Shown piece after piece: positions 34,683 to 45,190 of a DNA stretch of 64,000 nucleotides. The position numbers and the translations under genes are program-made. Location: NCBI GenBank assembly GCA_001592805.2, contig CP051142.1, forward strand, positions 1,054,001 to 1,118,000, read 5' to 3'. The notes beneath the pieces are model-generated. The model saw nothing but the letters and a program-made list of their open reading frames with translations, did not search any database and had not been told where the DNA came from. The DNA is from Peltaster fructicola. Its lineage: Eukaryota; Ascomycota; Dothideomycetes. Position 1 is the first letter of the stretch; each line of letters opens with the position of its first letter.

Positions 34683-35882
34683 TCATGTTCTCGTCAACTC
34701 GTCTTCACGTATGCTATTGCATGATCAGTAGATTTCGTAAGGTGCCACGCAGACTCACTAGCATCAATCTTGAGCACTTGTGGTAGAGCTAGGCGGACCT
34801 TATTCCTATACAGCACAGGTTGTGTCTTCTGCACTGGGTTGCCTTCGAAATACACCTCCTCCAGCTTCGTCTTATCTGCCAGTGCCCGTTCTATCTCCTG
34901 GAAGGAAGCAATCTGGCAGTTTGAAGCCCAAACATTCTCAAGGTCGTCTAGCTCTTCGATGCCAGCAAGTGAAGAGATTGGGTTGGTCTGGAAGTCCAGG
35001 ATTTCCAGCTTGGTATTGGCATGTAAGGGCTCGAGAGACGGGATCTGGTTGTCGCTAACGTACAGCTCAGTCAATTGTGGTAACGCCTCAATGCCAGCCA
35101 AAGAGGTCAGTCTGTTGGCCTGTATGCTCAAAGTGCGCAAGTTGGTCAGTGTGCTGAGGCCTTTCAGCTCGGTGATACGGTTCTGACCAAGCCAGAGACT
35201 GCGTAGATTGACCAGTGCATCGATGCCATCGATCTCACGTATGCGATTCGCTCCCAGCTCCAAGTATTCTAGATTCACAAGCTCTTGTAGTCCTTCGATC
35301 TTCGAGATGCGGTTCTGCACAAAGTAGAGATGATCGAGCTTCGTGAGCGTCGACAATCGTTTGATGTGTTTCAGTTTGTTGTAGCTGAGATCAAGACTTC
35401 GCAGCTCTGTAAAGTCTTCCAGACCGTCGATATGCTTTATGAGATTGTCGTACAGCTCAAGCTCTTCCAATGTTTGTGAGAGTTCTAGTGGGAGTTCGAT
35501 GTCGGTGACACTGTTCTGTCTAAGGCATAGCCTGCGGAGGCTCTTGAATCGCTCGAGATGCAGGGCTGGTATTGACTGTATGCGCGAATGCTGTGCATCG
35601 ATCTCGTCTGTGTCTAGCGGCTCGTCGTCCAAGAGATCTGCAAGTAGTCAGCATATTCACTCTCACTAGTGGTGATCCCATACTCTCGTCTGCTGCGATC
35701 TCGTCGCGTGGAGGTGCATCTTCGTCTGAGTAGTCTGGATCTTCGAGTGCTTCTGGGTTCGCCAGAGTCGCCTGCTTGTCTGTTACTCTCAGCTTGCCAT
35801 CCCAGCCATTTCTACTGAGTGGTGTGGAAGCTTTGGGCTTTTCGCCATCTATCTTGACGTGCTCATTCTCCTCGTCAGCCAT
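34683..35882 (-). CDS. sds22: PP1 regulatory subunit Sds22
   Basis: Leucine-rich-repeat protein that binds and directs the nuclear type-1 phosphatase. Exon 1 is 35882-35684 and exon 2 starts at 35637; the 46-bp intron joins AADEN to LLDDEPLDTDEIDAQH in phase. About eleven SDS22-type 22-residue LRRs follow (for example LEELELYDNLIKHIDGLEDF, LRSLWLGQNRITELKGLSTL), then the LRR cap LEEVYFEGNPVQKTQPVLYRNKVR and LPQVLKIDA. Right after IDA comes a strong donor GTGAGT (34758). Splicing to 34702 gives the ending NELTRT with stop 34683-34685; reading through gives a 15-residue longer tail with stop at 34694. The N-terminus is acidic and disordered. About 365 residues. Confidence 0.92.
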
Positions 35883-36266
35883 GATTTACGCGAAGATATG
35901 AAGAAATCGTCATGAGAAGACAATAATACATGTAGAGGTGCCAAAATATAAAGCTTCAGGGTTGCACCCACCTGCTGCACGTCATCTACCTCAGCCCTAC
36001 GACAATCGCCACGAATGTTACTGGTTACAATCAGCTCGTATGTATGTTGACATGTGATACATGCGCGAAGGCTCACCGATAGCATGAATGGTATCGCGAC
36101 AGATGCTGTAGAGCTAAGAGGCGATCCTGAGGCTACCAACTTCGCCAAGCTTCATGAAGGATGAAGCTGCGGCCCCTTTCGTCAGCGCAGCCACGAGATG
36201 CTGCATACTTCTCCTCTGAAGAGTCGAGGCCTCAATGAGCTGACCTGATGCCATGCATGAAGACAG
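35883..36266. other. Divergent promoter, sds22/CorA
   Basis: A 384-bp gap between two divergent starts. A 99-codon minus ORF here has no recognisable content. Confidence 0.5.
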
Positions 36267-38060
36267 ATGACGACTCATGGAGCGTACGGACCCGAGAAGC
36301 TGCCACCACCGGCACCTGACTACGAGTCAGATGCAGCCTGGCGCCACAAACCTCTAACGCCAGCTCAAGTACTGGTGCACGACATTGCTGTGGGCAAAGA
36401 ACATCTCGAGATCACTGAAGTACCTTCAACTGCTCTTGTACCTGTTGAAGCCAAGTTCAGTCGATCTAGCGACCTCATCCGTGCTCATCAAGCAGCGCAG
36501 AACCCCATCGAGCAGCAGCGCTTCCAGCTTCTGGAAGACAAGTATGGATGGATCAAACACTTGCGTCTGGATCCAGTAATTCCCACGGACACAGAGAAGC
36601 CTTACACGCAATGTCGTTGGACGCATGTATCTTCGAAGTTTCCCGAGTACTTGGCGTCGTTCTTCTGGTCGTTGTCCGATCATGATCGCATGGGACAGCA
36701 TCTCTCACATGGCCTCCGGGCTATCGATGAATCCGTTGAGAGATACAGGAGGTACTCGAAGCACGGAGAGTACTTCGTGCCCTTTTACGAGCCGTTGCTG
36801 AATGATCAGTCTTTCGAGACGCAGCCAGTCCTGATTAGTTGTCCTTGGACTGACTGGGGAGTGACGGGGACTCAGCCTCAGCTACGATTCCAAGTTGATC
36901 GTAGGGAAGGTTTCAGGTCATCTCGGTCCTCTGCCCACTTACTCCGCTCCATTCTCCAACACTGGTACCGTCTCGAGGATACAGCTGATCGTGAGAAGCT
37001 GCAAGTCTTCACGAAGCACAAACCGTGGGAGAACAATAAAGACCTCGACTTGCGGATCAGACGGTGGTACGGCCACTATCCGTCTTCGCTGGTTGTCGAT
37101 GAGCTCTGGATACTGGTTGTTGATTCTGCTAATATTGTCACATTCTCAAGCAACGTCTCCTGGAAGTCCAGATGGCCGCCTCTACAATTGGCTTCCAGAG
37201 TAGCTAATGTGTCATTTCGCCAATTCAGGAGAGGCTTTGGTCGTACCTGGCAAAGCGAGCAGAAGGAATACACCAGCGCTACGCACGCCATGGTCTGTCT
37301 TAGTGGTGCCGTTGGCATGCTACACCGCAGCTTCTGGTCTGACATGCCGCTCTGCCTGACAGATCGCTTTGCTGGTTATCTTGGACATCTACAATATCGC
37401 CTACATCGTGCACCAAGCACAAAACTGGTGATGAGCTTGATCTCCTGCTACGATGAGCTCAATATCGTGATCCAGATCACTCATCAGCAGATGGATCTCC
37501 TCATCAGTCTGCAGGAGATGCCTAACGTCGACCTGGGAATCGGCGATGGCATTTCACGACAGAGACGTCCTCGATCAGCTGCTGATGCTGCGCAAGGTTG
37601 GAACTATACGACGACCACACTTACAAAGTATCGGACCAACATCTCATCGTCTCGCGCAAGCAGTCCTCTGCTGCAGATCATAGACAATCTACAGCGAGAG
37701 CTTGCTGATCTAGAGGATCTCAGAGACAACACAAACGCACTCATCACACGTACCATACAGTTGGTCAACATCAGACTGGAAGACAATGGCAAGTCGATTC
37801 TTGTCTTCACTGTGGTCACCATTATCTTCCTTCCACTGAACTTCATCGCCAGTTTCTTCGGCATGAATGTCTCAGACATTCGAGAGCTTGACCAAACGCA
37901 AGCTTTGTTCTGGATTGTCGCCGTTTGTGTAACAACTGGCGTTGCAGCTTTGTCAACATTCATTGCCTTCCAGGGTAGCAATCTGATGGAGAGTTACAAG
38001 CTTTGGCGAGACAATCGAGCAGCAGACCAACGCCTGATCTCAAGCCTCAAGCGTCGATAA
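36267..38060 (+). CDS. CorA-like Mg transporter domain protein
   Basis: A 597-residue single-exon protein with a C-terminal CorA-type channel part. The first membrane helix ends with the diagnostic GMN motif (IFLPLNFIASFFGMNVSD, GMN near residue 532) and the second helix is ALFWIVAVCVTTGVAALSTF. Before it lies the long CorA stalk helix with LEDLRDNTNALITRTIQLVNIRLEDNG. The N-terminal 450 residues are a fungal-specific cytosolic region (RWTHVSSKFPEYLASFFWSL, LDLRIRRWYGHYPSSLVVDELW). Fungi have many such CorA-like proteins, some not proven to move Mg. It probably sits in the plasma or organelle membrane. Confidence 0.9.
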   Translation: MTTHGAYGPEKLPPPAPDYESDAAWRHKPLTPAQVLVHDIAVGKEHLEITEVPSTALVPVEAKFSRSSDLIRAHQAAQNPIEQQRFQLLEDKYGWIKHLRLDPVIPTDTEKPYTQCRWTHVSSKFPEYLASFFWSLSDHDRMGQHLSHGLRAIDESVERYRRYSKHGEYFVPFYEPLLNDQSFETQPVLISCPWTDWGVTGTQPQLRFQVDRREGFRSSRSSAHLLRSILQHWYRLEDTADREKLQVFTKHKPWENNKDLDLRIRRWYGHYPSSLVVDELWILVVDSANIVTFSSNVSWKSRWPPLQLASRVANVSFRQFRRGFGRTWQSEQKEYTSATHAMVCLSGAVGMLHRSFWSDMPLCLTDRFAGYLGHLQYRLHRAPSTKLVMSLISCYDELNIVIQITHQQMDLLISLQEMPNVDLGIGDGISRQRRPRSAADAAQGWNYTTTTLTKYRTNISSSRASSPLLQIIDNLQRELADLEDLRDNTNALITRTIQLVNIRLEDNGKSILVFTVVTIIFLPLNFIASFFGMNVSDIRELDQTQALFWIVAVCVTTGVAALSTFIAFQGSNLMESYKLWRDNRAADQRLISSLKRR

Positions 38061-38235
38061 TCGGGAGGTGATGGCTTCGCCTTGCGAGCGACCAACTCCC
38101 CAAGGTTCAAGCATCGGACTGAGACATGAAGTCAAGTTTCGTGGCCCTATCTCGACACGAGCACAGCCAACAATGCAGCCTCAGAGACGGCATCGTGGAA
38201 GCTGCAAGACCTAGACGATTCCATCAAACTTGCGC

Positions 38236-39396
38236 ATGCAGCAAACAAACTTCACAGCGATGAAGCATGCATATAAGGCTTATCTCGCATCACGTCTGCC
38301 GACTATCGCTCAAAGCGACATACCGACTATGAAGATCCTCGTCCTCCCGATGTCGACAGAACCTATATTACTGCGTCCTGCAAGCCACGATAGACAACGA
38401 TATCTTCTCGAGCGTCGAGATGGCGTTGTTGTACCATTGATTCCAGCAGATGAGCTTCCAGAAGACTTTAAGCTCAAGGTCCAGCGCACAATGACAATGG
38501 ATGAAGCGTTCGCCTCTGGGTTACAGCTTGTCAGCTTCGAGCCTCAGGTGGCCGCCGCGAGCACTCCACCAAACTCGTCATCGTCGCTCTCACCTGCGCC
38601 TGTACCTAAGCGCCACCAGCGACCCAAGTCACGCGTTGCCGACGCTGTAAGACAAAGCAGACTCAGCCCTCCTACTGAGATAATCGATCTCAACACGAGT
38701 GAGCTTTCCTCTGAGCCAGCGTGGCGAGCTCTTCCGCGCAACACTACCTCAAAGTCTCCGGATGGCTTAGCAGAACAACATCGTGTGCCAGATGAACGTC
38801 TGAAACGCTACTGCTCACATTGGGTACATTACGGCAACTGCGACTATACACAGCAAGGTTGCAAGTTCCTCCATGTGATGCCTGACCAGGAGACACTACG
38901 GTCCATTGGCTTTCGAACCACACCTCGTTGGTGGCTCAACAGGCACATGTCGGGCAGTCCTAGGGGCTCCAGTGAGCTCTCAAAGCCATCTACTGCACCA
39001 TGCACTGATCAGATCGACGAGAGCCTGCGCGTCCGCTCGGCCTTTAAGCGCGAAGCTTGTAGAGGATCTACAACCAGCAGTGTCAGCTCGTCATACATCA
39101 ACCTCATCGACCTGTCACCTGACTTGCATGCCATGTCGCCGTCTAGCATATCGAGCCTCGTTCATGAGCCAAGTCCTGTTCATCTGGGACCGTCTCTGAT
39201 GCAAGAAACTTCAGACCCACAGCATGAGACCTCGTCCGAGCCACGCCAACAAGCCAGCTACCATGAGGATTCCCCAAAGCTAGAAAGAGGCAAGGACTTG
39301 AATTCGCCGCACTTGATCCGTCGCAAGAGTGGTCGACGTGAGGTCTATTTGCCTCCCAAATCGAGGCGATCAGGAAGGGGAAAGCGTGGTTTGTGA
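38236..39396 (+). CDS. CCCH zinc-finger protein
   Basis: A 386-residue protein with one CCCH zinc finger near residue 194: CSHWVHYGNCDYTQQGCKFLH (CX8CX6CX3H), followed by MPDQETLRSIGFRTTPRWW, typical of a fungal family of single-CCCH proteins presumed to bind RNA. Before it are QRYLLERRDGVVVPLIPADELP, also conserved in that family, and a Ser/Pro-rich linker. The C-terminus is Ser-rich with a basic end (RRKSGRREVYLPPKSRRSGRGKRGL). The ATG at 38236 is first in frame (38230 is TTG); ATGs at 38260 and 38329 are also possible. Role unknown. Confidence 0.75.
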   Translation: MQQTNFTAMKHAYKAYLASRLPTIAQSDIPTMKILVLPMSTEPILLRPASHDRQRYLLERRDGVVVPLIPADELPEDFKLKVQRTMTMDEAFASGLQLVSFEPQVAAASTPPNSSSSLSPAPVPKRHQRPKSRVADAVRQSRLSPPTEIIDLNTSELSSEPAWRALPRNTTSKSPDGLAEQHRVPDERLKRYCSHWVHYGNCDYTQQGCKFLHVMPDQETLRSIGFRTTPRWWLNRHMSGSPRGSSELSKPSTAPCTDQIDESLRVRSAFKREACRGSTTSSVSSSYINLIDLSPDLHAMSPSSISSLVHEPSPVHLGPSLMQETSDPQHETSSEPRQQASYHEDSPKLERGKDLNSPHLIRRKSGRREVYLPPKSRRSGRGKRGL

Positions 39397-39455
39397 GTTG
39401 CTGGTGAATAGCTGTGTGTCTGGAGGTTGTTGTGGAGGCAGTCGGAATCTGTGGT

Positions 39456-41780
39456 TCACTCTGCGAAGAAGAATAATCCACTAACGCCAGTGAATGGAGC
39501 TATTTTTCCATCTAGACCTTTCCGATCTCCGTTATAACGTAGTCGATAGGAAGCTGTACTGTCCAGTTTCTCGAAGTGCAAGTATTCTGCCGTGGTCAGT
39601 GGAGCTTGGTCTCGTTTGATTGCCCAGTCGCCCTGTTCCCACTTTGTCTCCCAGGTGATGGTGACCTCTGATGTACCACGCACTGTACTTGTGCGTTTCC
39701 ACTCGAACAGTAGGCTCCAGTCCTTGTCATCTCTAACAGTATACCATTGTCCGGTCTCCTGGTCCAACTTTTCGACCTGTGCATAAGTGCTCTCCAGGTG
39801 GAGATCGTTTCGAGGATTGGCGCCCACAAACGTCGCACTGACGCTCTCGCCGTAGTGGTACTCCTTACGTACATCAATCAGGAGCTGTCCAAAGGACTTG
39901 AATGTTCCTGCTCGGTCAAATATGGGTTCATTGATGAAGCTCAAAGAGCTGTTGGTGTGAACAGGAGGTAGTGGCCCTCGCACGAGCTGTGGCTTCTTTC
40001 GAGATGTACTATCCAAATCGGCAAGAAGCTGCAAAGACTGATCGATGTGAGCTGCCAGTGTGTGAGGGCCATAGAGTGTCGAAGCTCCTTCATATCGCTG
40101 AACAGAGTACTCCTCTTCCGTTGTGATATAGTGGGTATAGCTATTGGCTGGCCCACCTAGTACTGTAATGGGCTTGGTCGGCAGAGCGAGCCTCTCTGCT
40201 GCAGCTTCAGCGATGGCAGCTCGCCAGCGACGTCCACTCATGGTTGTTGCTTCGCCAGAAGAGACTATCACGAACAGCTGTCCTACCCTCAGGAGCTGGA
40301 CATCCACGATGTTGGGCGACCAGGCGTAGGGGCTTGACGACTCGCCAACATCAAGTAGGATCGGCTTGACGCCATGACAAGCGATTTGCGACTCGTTGGG
40401 TTTGTGAATGCGATTGCCCACGACAGACCAGAGAGGGTTGTCATGCGGTTCTCCAGGCTGAGCTTGCTTGAAATCGAACTTGCCAGGACCGTCGCTCGTT
40501 CCTGCAGCGAAAGAATGGCCAAGTGCAGCAGGACAGGTGTTCACTTGCGTGCCATTGGGTAAGGTGAGCTTGAGCGTACTAAAGTCGACGAACTTGTGAG
40601 CCGCTTTGACCGGGCCTTGGAGTGGAGTCCACGAAGCTGACTTCTCCAGGCTCTTAGCAGCAAGATACTGCCGTCTGCCTATCTCGTAAGTGGACGCTGC
40701 ACCTCCATCGTGTAGATCGTAGTATGGTCCACGACCATGACAGGGCTGGTTCTTGCCTGCGCATAGAGAAGTCTCGTAGTCGCACAAGTGCCCAGCCTGT
40801 TCGCCAAATTCGCAGTAGGCGCCAATAACATTTGGTGTAGTATCTCCGACATTCGACTGACTAAATCCTGCCACGAAGAGATCGTCGGCCATCGAGCGCT
40901 CGTACAGATATGCTGCCACACCCTTATTGTCACCTGTGACGTGAGTGTTGTTCCCATACATGCTCGTGCCATGTACGGGGAACCAGGACAAGATACCGAT
41001 GTCCTTTTCAAACCCATCGATGCTGTGAGTGAATTTGAGAACAGTCATGTTCTTGTCGACATCATCTTTGCCATATCTCTGCCGCTCTGTCAACGGATTA
41101 GCCGTGTATGCATAAGGACTTCGATTAGCATTCGTATCGTGTGTCACGGCAGTGCCGACAGCTAGACGACCTGGAGCTAGACTTTCGTGAGCGCGCTTGA
41201 TGGAAGTAATAGCACCATCTACGATAGCTTGATACGAGGGCTTGTGGAAGCCATAGCTTGTTATCTGTGGGAGTAGGTAGTTCACCCACGCTCCAGGGCC
41301 GCTGTGTGAGTGTGTACCACTCACAGCAACATTCTGGTTGCCGTACAAAGCATACTCGCCGCCCAGTGCTTTCAGTGCTTCGAGAATTCCATGTCGGACT
41401 GCAGTGTCACCAGATTGTGTGTCAAGAACAAGATAGACGAAGCGATCTATAGGCTCATCTGTGTTGCCAACGATGAATGCTCGCGAGTATAGACGCTGTC
41501 GCAGACCGCTTCCTACTTGGCTTGTGTCTGCATAACCCATGAAGTTAATCTCAACGACCGGGCCAGTGATATCTCCTCGTCCGACACCGAGCAGATACTG
41601 GGAGCCGTTGTTCTGATTCACTGTGGTTGTCAGGAAGGAGTCAGTCTTGGTGTCGACTTGCGAGTGCCATGACTCGTCACTCCGAAATGCAGAAGGTTGA
41701 AGTCTGCCGACAAGGTATAACGAAGATAGAACGAAGAGCAGGCCTGCTGCCAATACGGCGATGGTCCTCGAATGGGTCAT
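39456..41780 (-). CDS. Neutral/alkaline ceramidase
   Basis: A 774-residue single-exon neutral ceramidase, which splits ceramide into sphingosine and fatty acid at a membrane or outside the cell. The N-terminus is a signal anchor (TIAVLAAGLLFVLSSLYLVG). Zinc ligands are placed: THSHSGPG, FPVHGTSM, the Glu in SSGEATTMSGRRWR and the Tyr in NSYTHYITTEEEY. The nucleophile block reads SQSNVGDTTPN where the family has GDxSPN, so residue 315 is Thr, not the expected Ser. The C-terminal Ig-like domain (SVSATFVGANPRNDL, VTITWETKWEQ) is complete. Many N-glycosylation sites. The 39456 stop lies 59 bp from the stop of the CCCH gene (convergent). Confidence 0.93.
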   Translation of the reverse strand: MTHSRTIAVLAAGLLFVLSSLYLVGRLQPSAFRSDESWHSQVDTKTDSFLTTTVNQNNGSQYLLGVGRGDITGPVVEINFMGYADTSQVGSGLRQRLYSRAFIVGNTDEPIDRFVYLVLDTQSGDTAVRHGILEALKALGGEYALYGNQNVAVSGTHSHSGPGAWVNYLLPQITSYGFHKPSYQAIVDGAITSIKRAHESLAPGRLAVGTAVTHDTNANRSPYAYTANPLTERQRYGKDDVDKNMTVLKFTHSIDGFEKDIGILSWFPVHGTSMYGNNTHVTGDNKGVAAYLYERSMADDLFVAGFSQSNVGDTTPNVIGAYCEFGEQAGHLCDYETSLCAGKNQPCHGRGPYYDLHDGGAASTYEIGRRQYLAAKSLEKSASWTPLQGPVKAAHKFVDFSTLKLTLPNGTQVNTCPAALGHSFAAGTSDGPGKFDFKQAQPGEPHDNPLWSVVGNRIHKPNESQIACHGVKPILLDVGESSSPYAWSPNIVDVQLLRVGQLFVIVSSGEATTMSGRRWRAAIAEAAAERLALPTKPITVLGGPANSYTHYITTEEEYSVQRYEGASTLYGPHTLAAHIDQSLQLLADLDSTSRKKPQLVRGPLPPVHTNSSLSFINEPIFDRAGTFKSFGQLLIDVRKEYHYGESVSATFVGANPRNDLHLESTYAQVEKLDQETGQWYTVRDDKDWSLLFEWKRTSTVRGTSEVTITWETKWEQGDWAIKRDQAPLTTAEYLHFEKLDSTASYRLRYNGDRKGLDGKIAPFTGVSGLFFFAE

Positions 41781-43623
41781 GGCCGGACTGGTGCTTTCTG
41801 TAGCACGTCGGTCGAAGAACTGTGATGTTGTTGCAGGACTGACTCTGGTAATTCCATGGACGCCCGGTGCATGACTCGTGTTCCGCGGGCATAAACTGGC
41901 AGCCGACCGCCAAGCACTTCACCTTCCTTTTCTATGATCTTATCAATAGGTCTACCACTGTTACGCTGTAGCGACCTCTCACGTACGCATCTGCGTCGAC
42001 ACGCTTGCAAGGAGTCTTTCCATTTGCCAAGCCCTCCATGAATACATTGTGAACGTGGCGTACGTCGTCTGCCAAGGTTGCTAGAGTGAGCAACGTCTCT
42101 CACACTCATCCACTCTTCGCATCACTCGCCTCGGCGTCGACTTCGCATCGGAAGTCTATACCACATTGCGTAGGCAGATCTCACGCTTCCAATATAGAGG
42201 AGGGCCAGGAACAGCTCAGAACATACCATGCAAGTACAAGGGCGTTGCTGTCGAGAGAACCCTGAATACAGTCACTCATGGATAAACATCTGCAGAGAAC
42301 CAAGGTGAGACGGCGTGAGCGAAGAGGATGCATTAGAGGTCATTGCATGGTGCCATGCTGGTTCCTAATTGGTTTGAGAGACCGATACTGCTCTTGGCAC
42401 TTCGCGTGTTTGGTTCACCCAAATCTGCCTCTCTATCGCTCTCACTTCATGCATTGCTCGCCTCGCTAGAATCAAGTCCTTCGCCATCGTTCTGCTTCAC
42501 GGCCTTCTACACGCTTCATACCACTTCAAGCCGAATGACTTCAAGCTTATAGCAAGCGTCCAGCTGACTTTAGCGCTCGCATCAGCAGCACTCGTTGCTT
42601 GTCCTAAGGGAGGTAGTGTCCTATCGTCAAGTAGACATAGCAGCTCTTTCTAAGAGGCTACGACGATCAGACAGCTTCACCAAGACGAGTCCTCATGTCA
42701 GCTTGATATCTCTTGAGCAGTCTACGGCACGTCAACGCCCTGCTACAAGTACATAACTCTAACACCAATCACGAAGACCACCATCATTGTCAGTGCCATA
42801 GCTCACGCCCGTACAACGACCAAGAGGATCAGTCCCTACAACTGTGGCTGACTGCATAATATCACGTCAACCATCTACACAGCTTGTGCGACGAACGACT
42901 ACGCCAGCTATGCGGTTGCCAGCAACGAAGATCAAAAGCTGCTTCTGAGTCGAACGACTCGTACTTCGACTCCTTCTTCGTTACCGATTCGGCGTACTTC
43001 TACTGTGCTGCAGCGATCAAGGCGGACCCGGTGCGTGGTTGTAGGCTTCTCGCATCCTCAGGACGTGCCTTTTCTCAGCGCTAGCAATGCGATCGACCAC
43101 GCTGACGAACTTCGTTCTGCTCAGTATGTCGTAATGTTGGCGCTCCTCAATCGCGATCCGTCAGTGACCATGAACCCGTGGCTGTGCTGATCAACAAACC
43201 TTGTGGCGAGTGGACCGCATTACGACGTGACCTATGGTAGTGGTATGAAGGAGTAGTTATCTCAACGCTTCTATCGGTCAAAGCGCAATCTGACGCCCTT
43301 CTATGTTGTGTCAGAGCTAGTGGTGTCATACGTACAGCTAGATGGCGAAGCTCGTTCCACATGAGTGATCCCTCGTATGTGAGAAGAGTGATTTGCAGTC
43401 GAGTGTTTTGATAGACTGCGTACTACAACATCCACCACGCTAGCTTGATGCATCGTCGCAGCCGGAGGAGTCGTCACGTGTAGCTGCCAACTTCCGGCTT
43501 GACACGGTACATGATATTAGCCGTGGTCGATCGATAAGACGGAGGCTATGTTTGCTTCTGGACCGATAAAATCGCCCATTAATGTAGTCTGCACGAAAAG
43601 ACACCAATTTGCAGCACCCTTTC
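41781..43623. other. 1.8-kb gap, no supported gene
   Basis: Short ORFs only. A plus-strand stretch 42884-43190 is open in two frames over 60 codons each but matches nothing I know. The left end is the ceramidase promoter. Confidence 0.45.
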
Positions 43624-44984
43624 ATGGAACCGTTACACGAGCATTCGCAACGGCGCAACTCCTTTCGGCGAAGCTTGAATGAGTGCGGACTTTCGCCAGA
43701 GTACCTTGAGCAATTAGAAGCCAAACGAAAGGCTCTCGACGACTCCATTCACCGCTTTATCGCTTCAAAGGAGAGGGAATATCAAGCATATGAGAAGGAG
43801 CTGCGGCATCAAGCCAGGCGATCCGATGAACGGCTGCACAATGCACAAACGGATACTGCATCTACGGCTATTGTAGATACAGTGGTGCGGTCGAATCCAA
43901 GCAAGAAGGTGCACGACCACACATCTGAGATCGACTTTGGCGTGCACAATGGTTTGACAGATGCACAACGGCAAAAGGAGGACTTCCAAGGCGTGTTCAC
44001 ACCAGAATACCTCGCAGCACTCGACCACCCGAGTCTCGAAAGGACTGCGTCAGCTCCTGCGTCAACAGAGGCGCCAACAGGATCGCCAAACACACCGATG
44101 TTACGGACAAGTTCAGACTCAGCGACACGCCCAGCTCGTCTGACGAAACGAATGTCGTCTTCCGGCTCTAGCGCCGATGGGAGGCTCGTCTCAGCATTGA
44201 AATCAACCACCGAGACCACAAGAAGTACGAAGAGGGTATCTCTGGCTGTAGGCGATGCAATAGTGAAGCCATCAGATAATGTTCCGATGGCACTCAAGGG
44301 CAGTACATCATCCCATTCGAGGTCCCGGACACCTGCACGACAGTCGTTGCTAGATGGAACAGACAACATACTTGAGGTACAGGACGATCACCCGGCTAGC
44401 AAAACAGGCATCAGCGCTGCCATACAGTCACTGCATGAGCAAGGTTCAGCATCAGCTGCATCTGCGTCTGACTCGAGAAAGCACCTCCGCCACCTGTGCA
44501 GCAAGATGTCGGAGACATGTTCGATCTCGAAGAAGATGAAGTGAATGCAAGTTATCAAGATATGCCGGACTCTAGCTTAGAGGACTATTTCGATAACGAC
44601 ATGGTGAACTCCACGGACCGGACAGCTTCACAGCAGAGTCTCGACATGGACCGTGGCGAACCACCGCCGGACGACCTTGTGCATTCAGAGCCACTCATCT
44701 TTGCTGAGGGCGCTGCAGCCACCAAGCAGCCGGCTTCACCTGGTTTCCGAAGACCTTCAGCAGCTATGGATCCTGTGTATACTGGCCGCGGCTACAGGAC
44801 GGCAGAGAACGAGGCAGAACAGAGCAGCTTTTATGGTTCCAGCTACAGTCGTGATGGCAAGGGCTCTTTCACATCCAGCTCTCTAGGAGAGTCATATATG
44901 GCCAAAAATGCTGAAAAGCTAATGGCCTTGCGTGGACAGCACGAGACGGATAGACAGGCATCACAAGCTATGCAAGTACGATGA
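43624..44984 (+). CDS. Unrecognised Ser-rich protein with coiled coil (frame interrupted)
   Basis: A protein of about 454 residues that I do not recognise. It starts MEPLHEHSQRRNSFRRSLNE (ATG 43624; the frame at 43609 begins with TTG), then a charged helix about 25-75 (LEQLEAKRKALDDSIHRFIA, KEREYQAYEKELRHQ), a Ser/Thr/Pro-rich middle and an acidic part VGDMFDLEEDEVNASYQDMP, ending SLGESYMAKNAEKLMALRGQ. The frame changes once at the AAA run 44478-44480, where one more A would join SR to KAPPPPVQQDVGDMF and give one continuous protein. No membrane segment or zinc site. Likely cytosolic; function unknown. Confidence 0.65.
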
Positions 44985-45190
44985 TGTATACGAATGATAT
45001 GACATTGGACGCTACACAATCGTGCCATGTAACCAGGCTTGGAGTTCTCTCTACATGTATGAAACTAATCCCCGCGTGTGACGTGAGCTCTCTGTAATTT
45101 GCTTCAGACTTCAATCCCTTCGCCAATTGATCGTTTGCGACATCTAGCACTCACAACGCACTCCTTTATCGTTCTTTCTAAATACACATC

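Noticed and set aside
42884-43190. Overlapping 60-codon ORFs with some cysteines
   Set aside because: No signal peptide, no family match, no splice pattern.
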